Positions 16,127 through 25,759 are shown, counted from the first letter of the stretch. The stretch is 64,000 nucleotides of DNA from Pseudoflavonifractor sp. MSJ-30 (GCF_018918045.1 NZ_JAHLPU010000051.1:1-64000); one strand, 5' to 3'. Numbers and translations are program-made. The notes: a model not told the origin generated them from the sequence alone.

Positions 16127-16887
16127 AAAATCGCCTCAGCAGAATGATTGGTTTTGTAGTCCTTCTTGGGGATATTGGGATAGGGAACCACGATGTGCTC
16201 CGGCAGGCTCTCCGCCTGGGCGGTGATGCTGTCCATCAGGGCCTGGCAGATGCGGCGGCGCTCGTCGGCAATGGGGGCCGTGGGGTCGAACTGAATGGGC
16301 TTGCAGAAATAGACCTTGCGGAGCTTCGGGGCCAGATACATGGGCACGAAATTCAGGGCCTTGCCCGTGCGCTTATAGTAGAGCTTGGCCACATCCACGA
16401 AATTCTCCTGGAAGGCGCAGAGGATCTGATTGTATCCCTTTTTGCACTCCGGGAAAATAATGATATGCTGCCCCGCCTGGAGCTTTTTCACAGTGTCCCG
16501 GAAGGTATTGATGACCCGGGTGTCGTGGTACACGGCGATGGTATCGCCGCAGCGCATGACGCAGGCGGCAAAGGGGGCAATGATATAGCTGATGACACGG
16601 AACAGGGGCTTCAGGGCCTTGGGTTTGTCATCCCAGAAGTCGTGGTAGGCGTAGTCCGGCACTTCCTTTGTCTTCATCATCTGCCCGGCGCACCAGATGG
16701 AGCGCTTGCCCGGAAAATACAGCTCCGCAACGATAGGCCCGTTGGCCTGGGAGTGATTGCCCACCACGATGGACGGCTCCTCCGGCAGGTTCTCCACCCC
16801 TTCAAGGGTGGTTTTGGGGTAGAATACCCAGATAATCTTCCAGCAGATCCAATAAAAAGCCTTTTCGATCCAGTTTTTCAAGGCCAT
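16123..16887 (-). CDS. PlsC-like lysophospholipid acyltransferase
   Basis: A 254-residue membrane-associated protein. The acyltransferase motif region reads VVGNHSQANGPI; the histidine is present but the aspartate five residues on in canonical HxxxxD enzymes is Gly, as in a divergent clostridial subfamily. IIIFPECKKG matches the FPEG-type phosphate-binding motif. It would acylate lysophosphatidate or a related lipid. First gene of a pair with the PAP2 phosphatase. Divergent from the two-component system at 17.06 kb. Confidence 0.72.
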   Translation of the reverse strand: MALKNWIEKAFYWICWKIIWVFYPKTTLEGVENLPEEPSIVVGNHSQANGPIVAELYFPGKRSIWCAGQMMKTKEVPDYAYHDFWDDKPKALKPLFRVISYIIAPFAACVMRCGDTIAVYHDTRVINTFRDTVKKLQAGQHIIIFPECKKGYNQILCAFQENFVDVAKLYYKRTGKALNFVPMYLAPKLRKVYFCKPIQFDPTAPIADERRRICQALMDSITAQAESLPEHIVVPYPNIPKKDYKTNHSAEAIL

Positions 16888-16947
16888 ACCTCCGCATACT
16901 ATTTTTCTGCGGAAATTGTACAGCGGAAAGCTAAACTGCGCCTAAAC

Positions 16948-16976
16948 TTGAAAAGTTTACAAAGAATGGGTATACT
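16948..16976 (+). promoter_or_regulatory. Promoter for the second two-component system
   Basis: TTGAAA (16948-16953), 17-bp spacer, TATACT (16971-16976). The GTG start of the regulator lies about 90 bp downstream, leaving a leader in which nothing else is recognised. Confidence 0.65.
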
Positions 16977-17062
16977 GTATTTGTTTCGTTTCGGTTTAGA
17001 ATGATACCATATGCTTAGTAAAAAAGCAAGCGCAGTAAGGAATACTTAAGGGAGGAATTGCC

Positions 17063-17737
17063 GTGTTTCATATTCTAGTGGTGGATGATGACAAGAATAC
17101 CCGCCGTTTGATGCAGGCGGTTCTGGAGGGCGACGGCTATACGGTCACCACCGCCTGCGACGGTGAGGAGGCTCTGGCCGTTATGGACCGGGAGCATGTG
17201 GATCTGGCGGTGCTGGATATCATGATGCCAAATATGGACGGCTATGAATTTACAAGAACGCTGCGTGCCGCCAATAATGAACTGCCCATTCTGATGGTCT
17301 CCGCCAAGCAGCTTTCCGAGGACCGGAAAAAGGGGTTTCTGGTGGGCACCGACGACTATATGACGAAGCCAGTGGATACGGATGAAATGCTGCTGCGCAT
17401 CAAGGCTCTCCTGCGGCGGGCCAAGATTGTCTCCGAGCGGAAAATTGAGATCGGCGACGTGGTGCTGGACTACGATTCTCTCACAGTCTCCCGGGGCAAG
17501 GAGCGCCAGGAGCTGCCCCAAAAAGAGTTTCTGCTGCTGTACAAGCTGCTGTCCTACCCCGGCAAGATCTTCACGCGGATTCAGCTCATGGACGAGATCT
17601 GGGGCATGGATTCCGATACGGGCTGGGAGACGGTAACGGTGCACATCGGCCGTCTGCGCAAGCGCTTTGAAAGCTGGCCGGAATTCGAGATCATCTCCGT
17701 CCGGGGTCTGGGCTATAAGGCGGTGAAGAAAATATGA
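17063..17737 (+). CDS. OmpR/PhoB-family response regulator
   Basis: A 224-residue regulator. Receiver: VVDDDKNTRR acidic pair, D51 in AVLDIMMP, and MTKPVD lysine. Winged helix at about 130-224 (LPQKEFLLLYKLL, VHIGRLRKRF, VRGLGYKA). It starts at GTG 17063 with GGGAGG at the right spacing. The final ATGA overlaps the kinase gene. Stimulus and regulon are unknown. Confidence 0.9.
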   Translation: MFHILVVDDDKNTRRLMQAVLEGDGYTVTTACDGEEALAVMDREHVDLAVLDIMMPNMDGYEFTRTLRAANNELPILMVSAKQLSEDRKKGFLVGTDDYMTKPVDTDEMLLRIKALLRRAKIVSERKIEIGDVVLDYDSLTVSRGKERQELPQKEFLLLYKLLSYPGKIFTRIQLMDEIWGMDSDTGWETVTVHIGRLRKRFESWPEFEIISVRGLGYKAVKKI

Positions 17738-18795
17738 AACGAAAGCAGCCGGGCCGCATGACCCTGACGCTGATCCTCTCCGCCTGCGTTTTTGTGGTGA
17801 TCCTTGTAACGCTTCTGATCATCGGCATTACCCTGGTGATCGTTGACCGCTCGGGCCTGCTGAGCCGATGGATGGAGCATTCCAGCCTGCTCTCCTTCTT
17901 TCTCATCATCGGGGCCATGAGTCTGGTAGGCGGCACGTTGATGGCGCTTCTGCTGGGCACCTTTCCCCTGCGCTCCGTCAGCCGGATGACCCAGGGACTG
18001 CACCGACTGGCCTCCGGAGACTACAAGGTCCGCATTGAGCCAACGGGAATCATATGCAGCATCCCCCCGATCCGGGACATGGTAGACTCCTTCAACGCCA
18101 CAGCAGCGGAACTGGAGGGCACGGAAATGCTGCGCTCCGATTTTATCAACAACTTTTCCCACGAATTCAAAACTCCCATCGTCTCCATTGCGGGCTTTGC
18201 CAGTCTGCTGAAGCAGGGAGACCTGCCCCGGGCAGAGCAGCTGGAATACCTGGACATCATTGAAAGCGAAAGCAAGCGGCTGGCGGATATGGCCACCAAT
18301 GTGCTGAACATGACCAAGGTGGAAAACCAGACCATTCTGACAGACGTGACGGAATTCAACCTCTCCGAGCAGCTGCGTACCTGTGTATTGCTTCTGGAAC
18401 GGAAATGGGAGAAGAAGAATCTGGAAATGAATCTGGAGCTGGAGGAGCACACTATTTCGGGCAATCAGGAGCTGCTGCGGCAGGTCTGGGTAAATCTTCT
18501 GGACAACGCCATCAAGTTCTCCCCCGAGGGTCAGTCCGTGGAGATTTCCGCCGCGGAAGAAGAAAACGCAGTGGCGGTCTCCATCTGCAACACCGGCTCC
18601 TACATCCCCCAGAATCAGCAGGAAGCCATCTTTCGAAAATTCTACCAGGCAGACCACTCCCACAGCACCGAGGGAAACGGCATCGGTCTGGCAGTGGTCA
18701 AGCGGGTGGTGGAGCTCCACGAAGGCACCATCCGGGTAGAGAGCAACCCATCCTTCACAAAATTCACCGTCACCCTGCCGAAGGCTGCGATATAA
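17734..18795 (+). CDS. Membrane histidine kinase with HAMP domain
   Basis: A 353-residue kinase with two membrane helices (about 10-33 and 53-73) separated by a very short external loop, then a HAMP linker to about residue 125. H-box FSHEFKTPIVSIAGF carries the phospho-acceptor His. N-box (LLDNAIKFSP) and G2 (GNGIGLAVVKRV) are intact; the G1 region reads CNTGSYIP, lacking the usual DxGxG aspartate order, a common variant in this clostridial group. Coupled to the regulator by ATGA. Confidence 0.88.
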   Translation: MKRKQPGRMTLTLILSACVFVVILVTLLIIGITLVIVDRSGLLSRWMEHSSLLSFFLIIGAMSLVGGTLMALLLGTFPLRSVSRMTQGLHRLASGDYKVRIEPTGIICSIPPIRDMVDSFNATAAELEGTEMLRSDFINNFSHEFKTPIVSIAGFASLLKQGDLPRAEQLEYLDIIESESKRLADMATNVLNMTKVENQTILTDVTEFNLSEQLRTCVLLLERKWEKKNLEMNLELEEHTISGNQELLRQVWVNLLDNAIKFSPEGQSVEISAAEEENAVAVSICNTGSYIPQNQQEAIFRKFYQADHSHSTEGNGIGLAVVKRVVELHEGTIRVESNPSFTKFTVTLPKAAI

Positions 18796-18873
18796 AGCAA
18801 AAACCCCAAGCCTTCCACTGGAAGGGAAAAGTGGCCCGCTGGCCGGATGAGAAAGATATTGGGAGAGCAAGAT

Positions 18874-19125
18874 ATGAACAGGAATGAGTTTATCGCACAT
18901 CTAAAAGAAAATGGGATACAACCGGAAATCGTTTCTTTCGATAGCAGTACGAGCGATGGTTATAACATTCGAAGAAACAAATTCCGCTGGGAAACGTTCA
19001 TAAGAGAGAGGGGGAAAGAGTATAATTGCATTGGATTTCCTTCGGAAAGCGATGCATTGCAGCATGTGTTGGATGAACTTGTAGCTATATACGCCAAAGA
19101 CATAGTAAACCACAAAAGATTTTAG
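18874..19125 (+). CDS. Small A/T-rich gene, possible Imm59-type immunity protein
   Basis: An 83-residue soluble protein. The central block RWETFIRERGKEYNCIGF and the FPSESDAL that follows resemble a family I recall as immunity protein Imm59 of polymorphic toxin systems; this assignment is tentative. ATG 18874 has GGGAGA upstream; an in-frame ATG at 18847 is less well placed. Base composition is A/T-rich compared with its neighbours, which suggests transfer. A toxin remnant lies about 600 bp away on the other strand. No intact toxin gene is adjacent. Confidence 0.5.
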   Translation: MNRNEFIAHLKENGIQPEIVSFDSSTSDGYNIRRNKFRWETFIRERGKEYNCIGFPSESDALQHVLDELVAIYAKDIVNHKRF

Positions 19126-19138
19126 GACTATTCCCAAC

Positions 19139-19168
19139 AAAGCACCGTGGCAACACAAAGGTGCTTTT
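19139..19168 (+). terminator. Terminator after the possible immunity gene
   Basis: 8-bp stem AAAGCACC / GGTGCTTT with a 13-nt loop, followed by TTCG, 14 bp after the stop codon. Confidence 0.55.
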
Positions 19169-19178
19169 CGACGGGACT

Positions 19179-19215
19179 GAAACGGCGTGCCGCGTTTTTT
19201 GCGGCACGCCGTTTC
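19179..19215. repeat. 15-bp hairpin repeat, copy 1
   Basis: Perfect arms GAAACGGCGTGCCGC / GCGGCACGCCGTTTC around a GTTTTTT loop. The same hairpin occurs at 20044-20075, on the far side of the toxin remnant. Confidence 0.75.
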
Positions 19216-19353
19216 TAGCTGTCTGAGAGCTTATCATTGTGGGGTAATGCGCACTACTCCGTGCAGTGCTGTGGTACTTGTCAGAAGCACTCCTGAAACC
19301 TATAAGGAATTGGAGGAATCCCAATAAACCTGGCTTAGGGATTAAAGCGCATA

Positions 19354-19734
19354 CTATTTCCTTTTAAAAATCAATGACGTAATTGAAAAAAATATCGCGT
19401 TAATTATTATCAGGCAGATATGGAACATAAACAAAATACCAGCAATGGGCTTATCACAGCCTACTACAATAAAGATTGCTGTATTAAATAGCCCAAGAAT
19501 TAAAAAGAAAACAGATACCAACAGTTCAAAGTAAAGGTACCGTGGAATAGTACGTTGGTTTATGTGAAAAAATTTCCTCATCCACCTTTTGGGAATGATG
19601 TAATGCTTTGGATAATATCGAGATTGAGAATTTATTCCGATTTCCTTTATCATTCCAACTGTCGAATTTCTACAATTAAAAAAAGACAGAACCGTAACGC
19701 CTAGGTAAAAAAAGATGAATTCAGATTCCACCAT
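19354..19734 (-). CDS. Small membrane protein, candidate immunity protein
   Basis: A 126-residue A/T-rich protein with three predicted membrane helices (about 5-20, 68-90 and 97-120) and a basic middle segment. I do not recognise a family. Its start overlaps the end of the toxin-like fragment upstream on the same strand by 14 bp, the position where membrane-embedded immunity proteins are often found. That role is inference from location only. Confidence 0.5.
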   Translation of the reverse strand: MVESEFIFFYLGVTVLSFFNCRNSTVGMIKEIGINSQSRYYPKHYIIPKRWMRKFFHINQRTIPRYLYFELLVSVFFLILGLFNTAIFIVVGCDKPIAGILFMFHICLIIINAIFFSITSLIFKRK

Positions 19735-20043
19735 TGATCCTCACATCCTTACCAAGTTTTCCATATAGGTGCATCTGGAAACCATCCTTTTGATTTTCCT
19801 TGCGCGTTTCGCATGCGATTGTCTGCTTTGCGCTTTTTGCAGCGTTGCTAAGAACCATTTTTTCGTTTGCACCAGAATCACCGATTCGTCCAGAAATAAC
19901 ACCCATACCTACAGATAACACAGCTTCATCCAATTTCATAGCTTTGTCATTTACATAGCGATCTTCAACATAGGATGAAAACGCCCCTGCTTCTTCTATT
20001 ATACCAGAAACGAAAGCGGTTTTGAAGTCCTTTGGCAGCCCAA
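19721..20043 (-). pseudogene. C-terminal remnant of a polymorphic toxin
   Basis: From about 20043 to the stop at 19721 one frame encodes about 105 residues beginning LPKDFKTAFVSG and continuing with GAFSSYVEDRYVND, then GMGVISGRIG, GANEKMVLSNAAKSAKQT and ETRKENQK. This block resembles the linker that precedes the toxin domain in Firmicutes polymorphic toxins. The N-terminal delivery and repeat domains are missing: the frame is cut at the hairpin repeat at 20044. After the linker only about 22 residues remain, so there is little or no toxin domain. The only internal ATG (19939) is in mid-domain with no convincing ribosome site. Confidence 0.6.
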
Positions 20044-20075
20044 AACGGCGTGCCGCGTTTTTGCGGCACGCCGTT
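20044..20075. repeat. 13-bp hairpin repeat, copy 2
   Basis: Arms AACGGCGTGCCGC / GCGGCACGCCGTT around a GTTTTT loop, the same element as at 19179-19215. The toxin remnant frame breaks exactly here. Confidence 0.75.
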
Positions 20076-20637
20076 GGTATTAGGTGCTATTGGATCAGAA
20101 CGCCGGGTAAACCAGGCCGACGAAGACAACATAGACCACACAGGCAAGCCTCTCCCGTTTTGGCACCCTTTCGCAAAATCGATCATGCAATAACTTTTTG
20201 GATCACACATTTTCACGGGATCTCCGGGCGTCACAGCTCCAAAAATAATTGGTTTTCAAAAATTTTTGTTGCTGTGGCAACGCTGTCAGGAACGCTTTCG
20301 GACTATACTGTTGGCGTGATGAGGCACCGCACCAAAGCCTTCTCCTTGGAGAAGGTGGCTCGCCGCAGGCGAGACGGATGAGGGGCGGTACAACCTTCCC
20401 TGAGGAACAACCACACATTCCCGCCCACAGGGGGTGCCGACGGTATGCGCGCGTCCATTTTTCCCGACCGCTCTGGCGTCATACCCCGCGGGGCGATGTG
20501 GGCATCGCCCCCTACGGTGCAAACGGTGATTTTTTGATTATAGTGCCGTGCCCTCTTGCTCCGAAAGCCCATAAAATTTCTTTATTTATCCCGAATCTTC
20601 AACACCCAACATTCAGAAACAAGCGGAGGAACCAACC
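20076..20637. repeat. Gene-free stretch made of intergenic repeat sequences
   Basis: No coding frame here has a ribosome site or recognisable product. 20335-20385 contains the CTTCTCCTTGGAGAAGG hairpin followed by GGCTCGCCGCAGGCGAG and ACGGATGAGGGG, a dispersed repeat known from many gut Clostridia. 20490-20520 holds a GGGGCGATG / CATCGCCCC hairpin followed by CTACGG, another common repeat. The rest is unassigned. The stretch looks like a landing zone for short repeats between decayed genes. Confidence 0.5.
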
Positions 20638-20899
20638 ATGATTCGTCAGATCATTCACATTAATCAGGAAAAATGCAACGGCTGCGGCCTGTGCGTCACT
20701 GCCTGCCATGAAGGGGCTATCGCCCTCATTGGCGGCAAGGCTTACCTTGCCCGGGAGCACTACTGTGATGGACTGGGGGACTGCCTGCCCGGCTGCCCCA
20801 CCGGGGCCATTACCTTTGAGACTCGGGAAGCTCCGGCCTATGACGAAGCGGCCGTGCTGAGGGCCAAGGCAGAAAAGGCTGCCGCCTGCCTGACCGGGG
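20638..20899 (+). CDS. Two-cluster ferredoxin-like protein, C-terminus replaced
   Basis: ATG 20638 with GGAGGA upstream opens a bacterial-type 4Fe-4S protein. Cluster 1 is [11 protein letters not shown] (C13, C16, C19, C23) and cluster 2 is [12 protein letters not shown]. This is the type often encoded next to hybrid-cluster protein (Hcp). After AACLTGEG at about residue 87 the expected Cys/Pro-rich tail is lost: the frame continues out of register through an hcp fragment and into the gdhA terminator, to a stop at 21216. The first 87 residues could still fold, so function is uncertain. Confidence 0.6.
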
Positions 20900-21007
20900 A
20901 AGGGGTCCTTCATTGTGGTCAGCGGCCACGATCTGTACGATCTCAGGAGTCTGCCGGGACAGATGAAGGACAAGGGTATCAACGTCTATACCCATGGCGA
21001 AATATGA
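20900..21007 (+). pseudogene. hcp: Internal fragment of hybrid-cluster protein (hydroxylamine reductase)
   Basis: In the frame shifted from the ferredoxin, 20900-21007 encodes about 35 residues: [15 protein letters not shown], a short degenerate stretch, then [10 protein letters not shown] and a stop. Hcp proteins carry VSGHDL(x)DL and (G)VNVYTHGEM in just this spacing in the middle of the protein, where the His and Glu are hybrid-cluster ligands. Everything before and after is missing, so an hcp gene has been reduced to this scrap, fused to the ferredoxin gene by a deletion whose junction is at about 20895-20900. Confidence 0.7.
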
Positions 21008-21009
21008 CA

Positions 21010-21047
21010 TGTACCCCTGATGCCGGATGTCCAGCATCAGGGGTACA
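21010..21047 (-). terminator. Hairpin downstream of gdhA
   Basis: Perfect 14-bp stem TGTACCCCTGATGC / GCATCAGGGGTACA with a partly self-paired 10-nt loop. It lies 35 bp past the gdhA stop on the minus strand and also just past the hcp scrap. Confidence 0.65.
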
Positions 21048-21082
21048 AATCATTTCCCGGGGAATACCCTATTCATTGAGAA

Positions 21083-22453
<1,371 letters not shown>

Positions 22454-22455
22454 TC

Positions 22456-22484
22456 ATTGTAGCAGATTGCAAGTCGGATTTCAA
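22456..22484 (-). promoter_or_regulatory. Promoter for gdhA
   Basis: On the minus strand TTGAAA (22479-22484), 17-bp spacer, TACAAT (22456-22461), about 40 bp before the gdhA start. Confidence 0.7.
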
Positions 22485-22522
22485 CCATTTTTGCAATAAA
22501 CTTTTTATGAATCTGCAAAAAT

Positions 22523-22556
22523 GCCGCATTGCACGGACTGATTCCCGGAATGCGGC
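22523..22556 (-). terminator. Terminator of the nudix-mnmE-desulfurase operon
   Basis: 8-bp stem GCCGCATT / AATGCGGC, followed on the minus strand by ATTTTTGC, about 30 bp after the desulfurase stop. Confidence 0.7.
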
Positions 22557-22588
22557 TTTTGAGGTGGAATTATTAATCCAGCATTCTG

Positions 22589-23713
22589 TCATATCCGCGG
22601 CAGAATGTTCTCCCGGATAGTCCATACCAAGGCATCGATGTCCTCCTGGGTGGTCTCCCGGCTCAGGGATACCCGGAAAGCGGAATCGATGGCTTTCTCA
22701 CTGACGCCCATGGCGGTGAGCACATGGCTCCTGTGGCCCTTGGCGCAGGCGGAACCGGCGGAGACGCAGATGCCCGCATCCTGCAAAATGTTGATGGAAT
22801 TCTGGGTAGGCACCCCGGGAATGGAGACGCTGAGGATATGGGGTGCGTCATGGGCGCCGTTCAGCTGCACGCCGGGCAGGGCTTCCAGCTGGGCGCAAAG
22901 ATTTTCCAGCAGCCCCCGCTCCCGGGCGATGTCCTCCCGGAAGGTCTTGCCGCCCGCTTCTGCCGCGGCAGCGAAACCGAAGAGGGCCGGCGTGCCCTCG
23001 GTGCCGCTGCGGTAGCCCCCCTCCTGACCGCCGCCCTGAATAAGGGGTGGGAAGGACTTGAGCCTTGGGGAGATGTATAAAGCCCCCGCCCCCTTGGGGC
23101 CGTGGATCTTGTGGCTGGAAACGGAGATCAGGTCCGCCCCCAGAGTCTTCGCCTGAAAGGGGATCTTCAGAAAGCCCTGGACGGCGTCCGTGTGGAAGAT
23201 GGCGTCCGGGCACAGCCTGTGGGTGAGCTTTGCCATCTGGGCAATGGGCATGACGGAACCGGCCTCGTTATTGACCATCATAACGGACACCAGAATGGTG
23301 TCCTTCCGCAGCGCCGCTTTCAGGGCGTCCGCAGAGATGTTTCCAAGCGCGTCCGGCTGCAGATAGGTCACCTCAAAGCCCTGGGCTTCCAGATCCTTCA
23401 TGCAGTTTAAGATGGCGTGGTGCTCCATGGCGGTGGTAACGATATGTTTCCCCCGCTTGCCGAAGCGCTTTGCCGTACCGTAGACCGCCCAGTTGTCTGC
23501 CTCAGTGCCGCAGGAGGTGAAGAACACCCGGTCCGGTTCCGCTCCCATAGCGGCAGCTACGGCGTGCCGGGCGGTGCGAAGCTGCCGGGCGGCGCTGATG
23601 CCGAAATCATACAGTGCGGAGGGGTTGCCCCAATCCCGGGTCAGTGCCCCCGCAACAGCCTCCACAGCTTCGGCACAGGGTTTTGTGGTGGCGGAATTAT
23701 CGAGATAGATCAT
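22589..23713 (-). CDS. Cysteine desulfurase, NifS/IscS-like
   Basis: A 374-residue PLP enzyme that removes sulfur from cysteine and hands it on as a persulfide. YLDNSATT starts the protein; VSSHKIHGPKG holds the PLP lysine; SAGSACAKGH carries the catalytic cysteine in a loop of the class I type. ATG 23713 follows AAGGAA at the right distance and 7 bp after the mnmE stop; a longer frame into mnmE is rejected. Co-transcription with mnmE, and the presence of mnmA in the window, suggest sulfur supply for tRNA 2-thiouridine, though Fe-S work is equally possible. Confidence 0.88.
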   Translation of the reverse strand: MIYLDNSATTKPCAEAVEAVAGALTRDWGNPSALYDFGISAARQLRTARHAVAAAMGAEPDRVFFTSCGTEADNWAVYGTAKRFGKRGKHIVTTAMEHHAILNCMKDLEAQGFEVTYLQPDALGNISADALKAALRKDTILVSVMMVNNEAGSVMPIAQMAKLTHRLCPDAIFHTDAVQGFLKIPFQAKTLGADLISVSSHKIHGPKGAGALYISPRLKSFPPLIQGGGQEGGYRSGTEGTPALFGFAAAAEAGGKTFREDIARERGLLENLCAQLEALPGVQLNGAHDAPHILSVSIPGVPTQNSINILQDAGICVSAGSACAKGHRSHVLTAMGVSEKAIDSAFRVSLSRETTQEDIDALVWTIRENILPRI

Positions 23714-23720
23714 GTTTTCC

Positions 23721-25070
23721 TTACTTTCCAACGCAGAAGCGTTCAAAAATTCTTGCGGTGATGTCCTCCCGGACGGTGGCGCCGGTGACCTCGCCGATTG
23801 ACTCCATGGCGGCCTCCACATCCAGCAGCAAAGCGTCAGGGGTCACCCCCAATTTCAGCCCCCGCAAGGCGGAGAGCAGGCTTTCGTAGGCCCTCCGGCA
23901 GGCGTCATACTGCCGGGGATTGGTAAGAATGGAGCCGTCACAGGGCACTTCCCCGGCAAAGAGGTCGTCAATGCAGTTTCGCAGCAGATCCAATCCCTCG
24001 CCAGTGCCGGCGCTGATGGGGATCACCTGCATGAAAGGCAGCTCGGCAGGTTCGACAACGCTGCCAAGATCCGTCTTGTTGATGAGCGCAATGGCCTGAG
24101 GCGCTTCCAAACACAGGTCAATGATCTCCCGGTCTTCCCGGTCCAATGGCTGGCTGCCGTCGCAGACAAAAAGGGCGAGGTCCGCCTCTTCCAGCGCCTT
24201 CCGGGAGCGGTCCACTCCCATGGCCTCCACGGTATCGGCGGTCTGTCGGATGCCTGCGGTATCGATGAGCCGCAGCCGGGTGGAACCTGCCAGTACCGTC
24301 TCCTCCACCGTATCCCGGGTAGTGCCGGGAATATCGGTAACAATGGCCCGGTCAAAGCCTGCCAGAGCGTTCAGCAAGCTGGATTTGCCCACGTTGGGCC
24401 TGCCAACAATGGCGGTCTTCACGCCCTGCCGCAGAATGCGGCCCTGGCCGTAGGTCTGCAAAAGCGCGTAAAGGGCCTTGGCGTCACTCCGCAGGGACGC
24501 GGCGTAGTTGGAAAGGCCGAAGTCCTCAATGTCCTCGTCCGGGTAATCCAGAACGGCGTGGAAATGGCTGCACAAATCCGTCAGGCGGTCATATACCGGC
24601 AGCAGCACCTTTTGCAGTCTGCCCCCAACCTGCCCCGCGGCGTTGGCGGCGGCGTCGGCGGTCTCCGCCTCGATCAGATCGATGACTGCCTCCGCCTGGG
24701 TCAGATCCAGTTTTCCATTCAAAAAGGCCCGCTTTGTAAATTCTCCCCGGCGGGCAGGCCTGGCCCCGGCGGCATAGAGACTTTGCAGTCCCGCCGCCAG
24801 CACGGCAGGAGATCCGTGACAGTGAAACTCCACGGTGTTCTCGCCGGTATAGCTGTGGGGCGCCCTGGAAACCACGGCCATACACTGGTCAATGGCCCGG
24901 CTCTGGATATCAAACAGTTCCCCCAGGATCAGCTTCCGGTCCGGGACGCTTTGCAAAGGGCGGGAAAAGACCTTTTCCGCAATTTCAATACAGTCGTCTC
25001 CCGACAGCCGCAGAATGCCGATGGCGGCCACCTGATTTCCCGTGGAGACGGCAGCAATGGTATGTGACAT
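23721..25070 (-). CDS. mnmE: tRNA modification GTPase MnmE
   Basis: A 449-residue GTPase that, with MnmG, adds the carboxymethylaminomethyl group to wobble uridine 34. N-terminal formyl-THF binding domain at about 1-118; helical domain; inserted G domain at about 220-375 with GRPNVGKSSLLNAL (G1), DIPGTTRDT (G2), DTAGIR (G3) and NKTDL (G4). The C-terminus ends in CVGK, the conserved C(I/V/L)GK motif with the catalytic Cys. Starts 3 bp after the nudix gene. mnmG is not in the window. Confidence 0.95.
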   Translation of the reverse strand: MSHTIAAVSTGNQVAAIGILRLSGDDCIEIAEKVFSRPLQSVPDRKLILGELFDIQSRAIDQCMAVVSRAPHSYTGENTVEFHCHGSPAVLAAGLQSLYAAGARPARRGEFTKRAFLNGKLDLTQAEAVIDLIEAETADAAANAAGQVGGRLQKVLLPVYDRLTDLCSHFHAVLDYPDEDIEDFGLSNYAASLRSDAKALYALLQTYGQGRILRQGVKTAIVGRPNVGKSSLLNALAGFDRAIVTDIPGTTRDTVEETVLAGSTRLRLIDTAGIRQTADTVEAMGVDRSRKALEEADLALFVCDGSQPLDREDREIIDLCLEAPQAIALINKTDLGSVVEPAELPFMQVIPISAGTGEGLDLLRNCIDDLFAGEVPCDGSILTNPRQYDACRRAYESLLSALRGLKLGVTPDALLLDVEAAMESIGEVTGATVREDITARIFERFCVGK

Positions 25071-25073
25071 GCT

Positions 25074-25670
25074 TTATTCCTCCAAAAATGACAGGGAATC
25101 CCCTGACACATAGCGCATGAGCTGGTAGGCGCACATAATGGCCAGGTTTTCTTCCCGCAGGATCCGGGCTGCCTCGGCCCGGTCCGCCAGAATTACCTGA
25201 ATTTCCTCGCTGGCCTCCTGATGGCAGCTGGTAGGGTTCCCCTCGCAGCGGCCGAAAACTGTGGCGCAGCTCTCGTCGGTCATTCCCGCGGTGGTGTAAA
25301 AGGGCCGGCCAAATCCGTGGTCCTCTGCGGGATGAAGCGTCATGCCGGTTTCCTCAAACAGCTCCCGGACGGCAGCCTCCCGAATGTCTTCCCCCGGCTC
25401 CACCAGCCCGGCAGGCAGCTCATAGATGTAATCTCCGATGGGATACCGGTACTGCCGGATCAGCACCACCCGATCCTCAGGGTCTACCGCGAAAATCACC
25501 ACACCGTCCGCCCGGTTCTCATGGGTGACGGCCTTCAGCTTCTCCGTTTCTCCGGTGCGGGAGGCCATATAGTAGTCAAAATGTCCTCCGTTCCGCCGAA
25601 CGGCATCCAGCTGATAAAGGGATAGAAATTTGCTCCCCGCGAGCTTGTGAACAGACCCAATCTGTGACAT
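25074..25670 (-). CDS. Nudix hydrolase, ADP-ribose pyrophosphatase-like
   Basis: A 198-residue nudix protein. The nudix box is complete: GLVEPGEDIREAAVREL then FEETGM (Gx5Ex7REUxEExGU). The upstream block VVLIRQYRYP and the ELPAG motif are typical of ADP-ribose pyrophosphatases (NudF-like). First gene of the operon with mnmE and the desulfurase. AAAGGAGG precedes the ATG. The upstream minus-strand region has a TTGCTT...TATCAT pair that could be the promoter. Confidence 0.87.
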   Translation of the reverse strand: MSQIGSVHKLAGSKFLSLYQLDAVRRNGGHFDYYMASRTGETEKLKAVTHENRADGVVIFAVDPEDRVVLIRQYRYPIGDYIYELPAGLVEPGEDIREAAVRELFEETGMTLHPAEDHGFGRPFYTTAGMTDESCATVFGRCEGNPTSCHQEASEEIQVILADRAEAARILREENLAIMCAYQLMRYVSGDSLSFLEE

Positions 25671-25759
25671 ACAGGGGCCTCCTTTGCACTTTCTAAATTA
25701 ATATGATAACAGTTTTAGAAGGAAAAAGCAAATATTTTTCACCAAAGCGTAAGAAAGCA

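Noticed and set aside
16888-17062. Possible riboswitch in the leader of the second two-component system
   Set aside because: Only a promoter and ordinary A/T-rich leader are visible; no conserved riboswitch fold could be built by eye.
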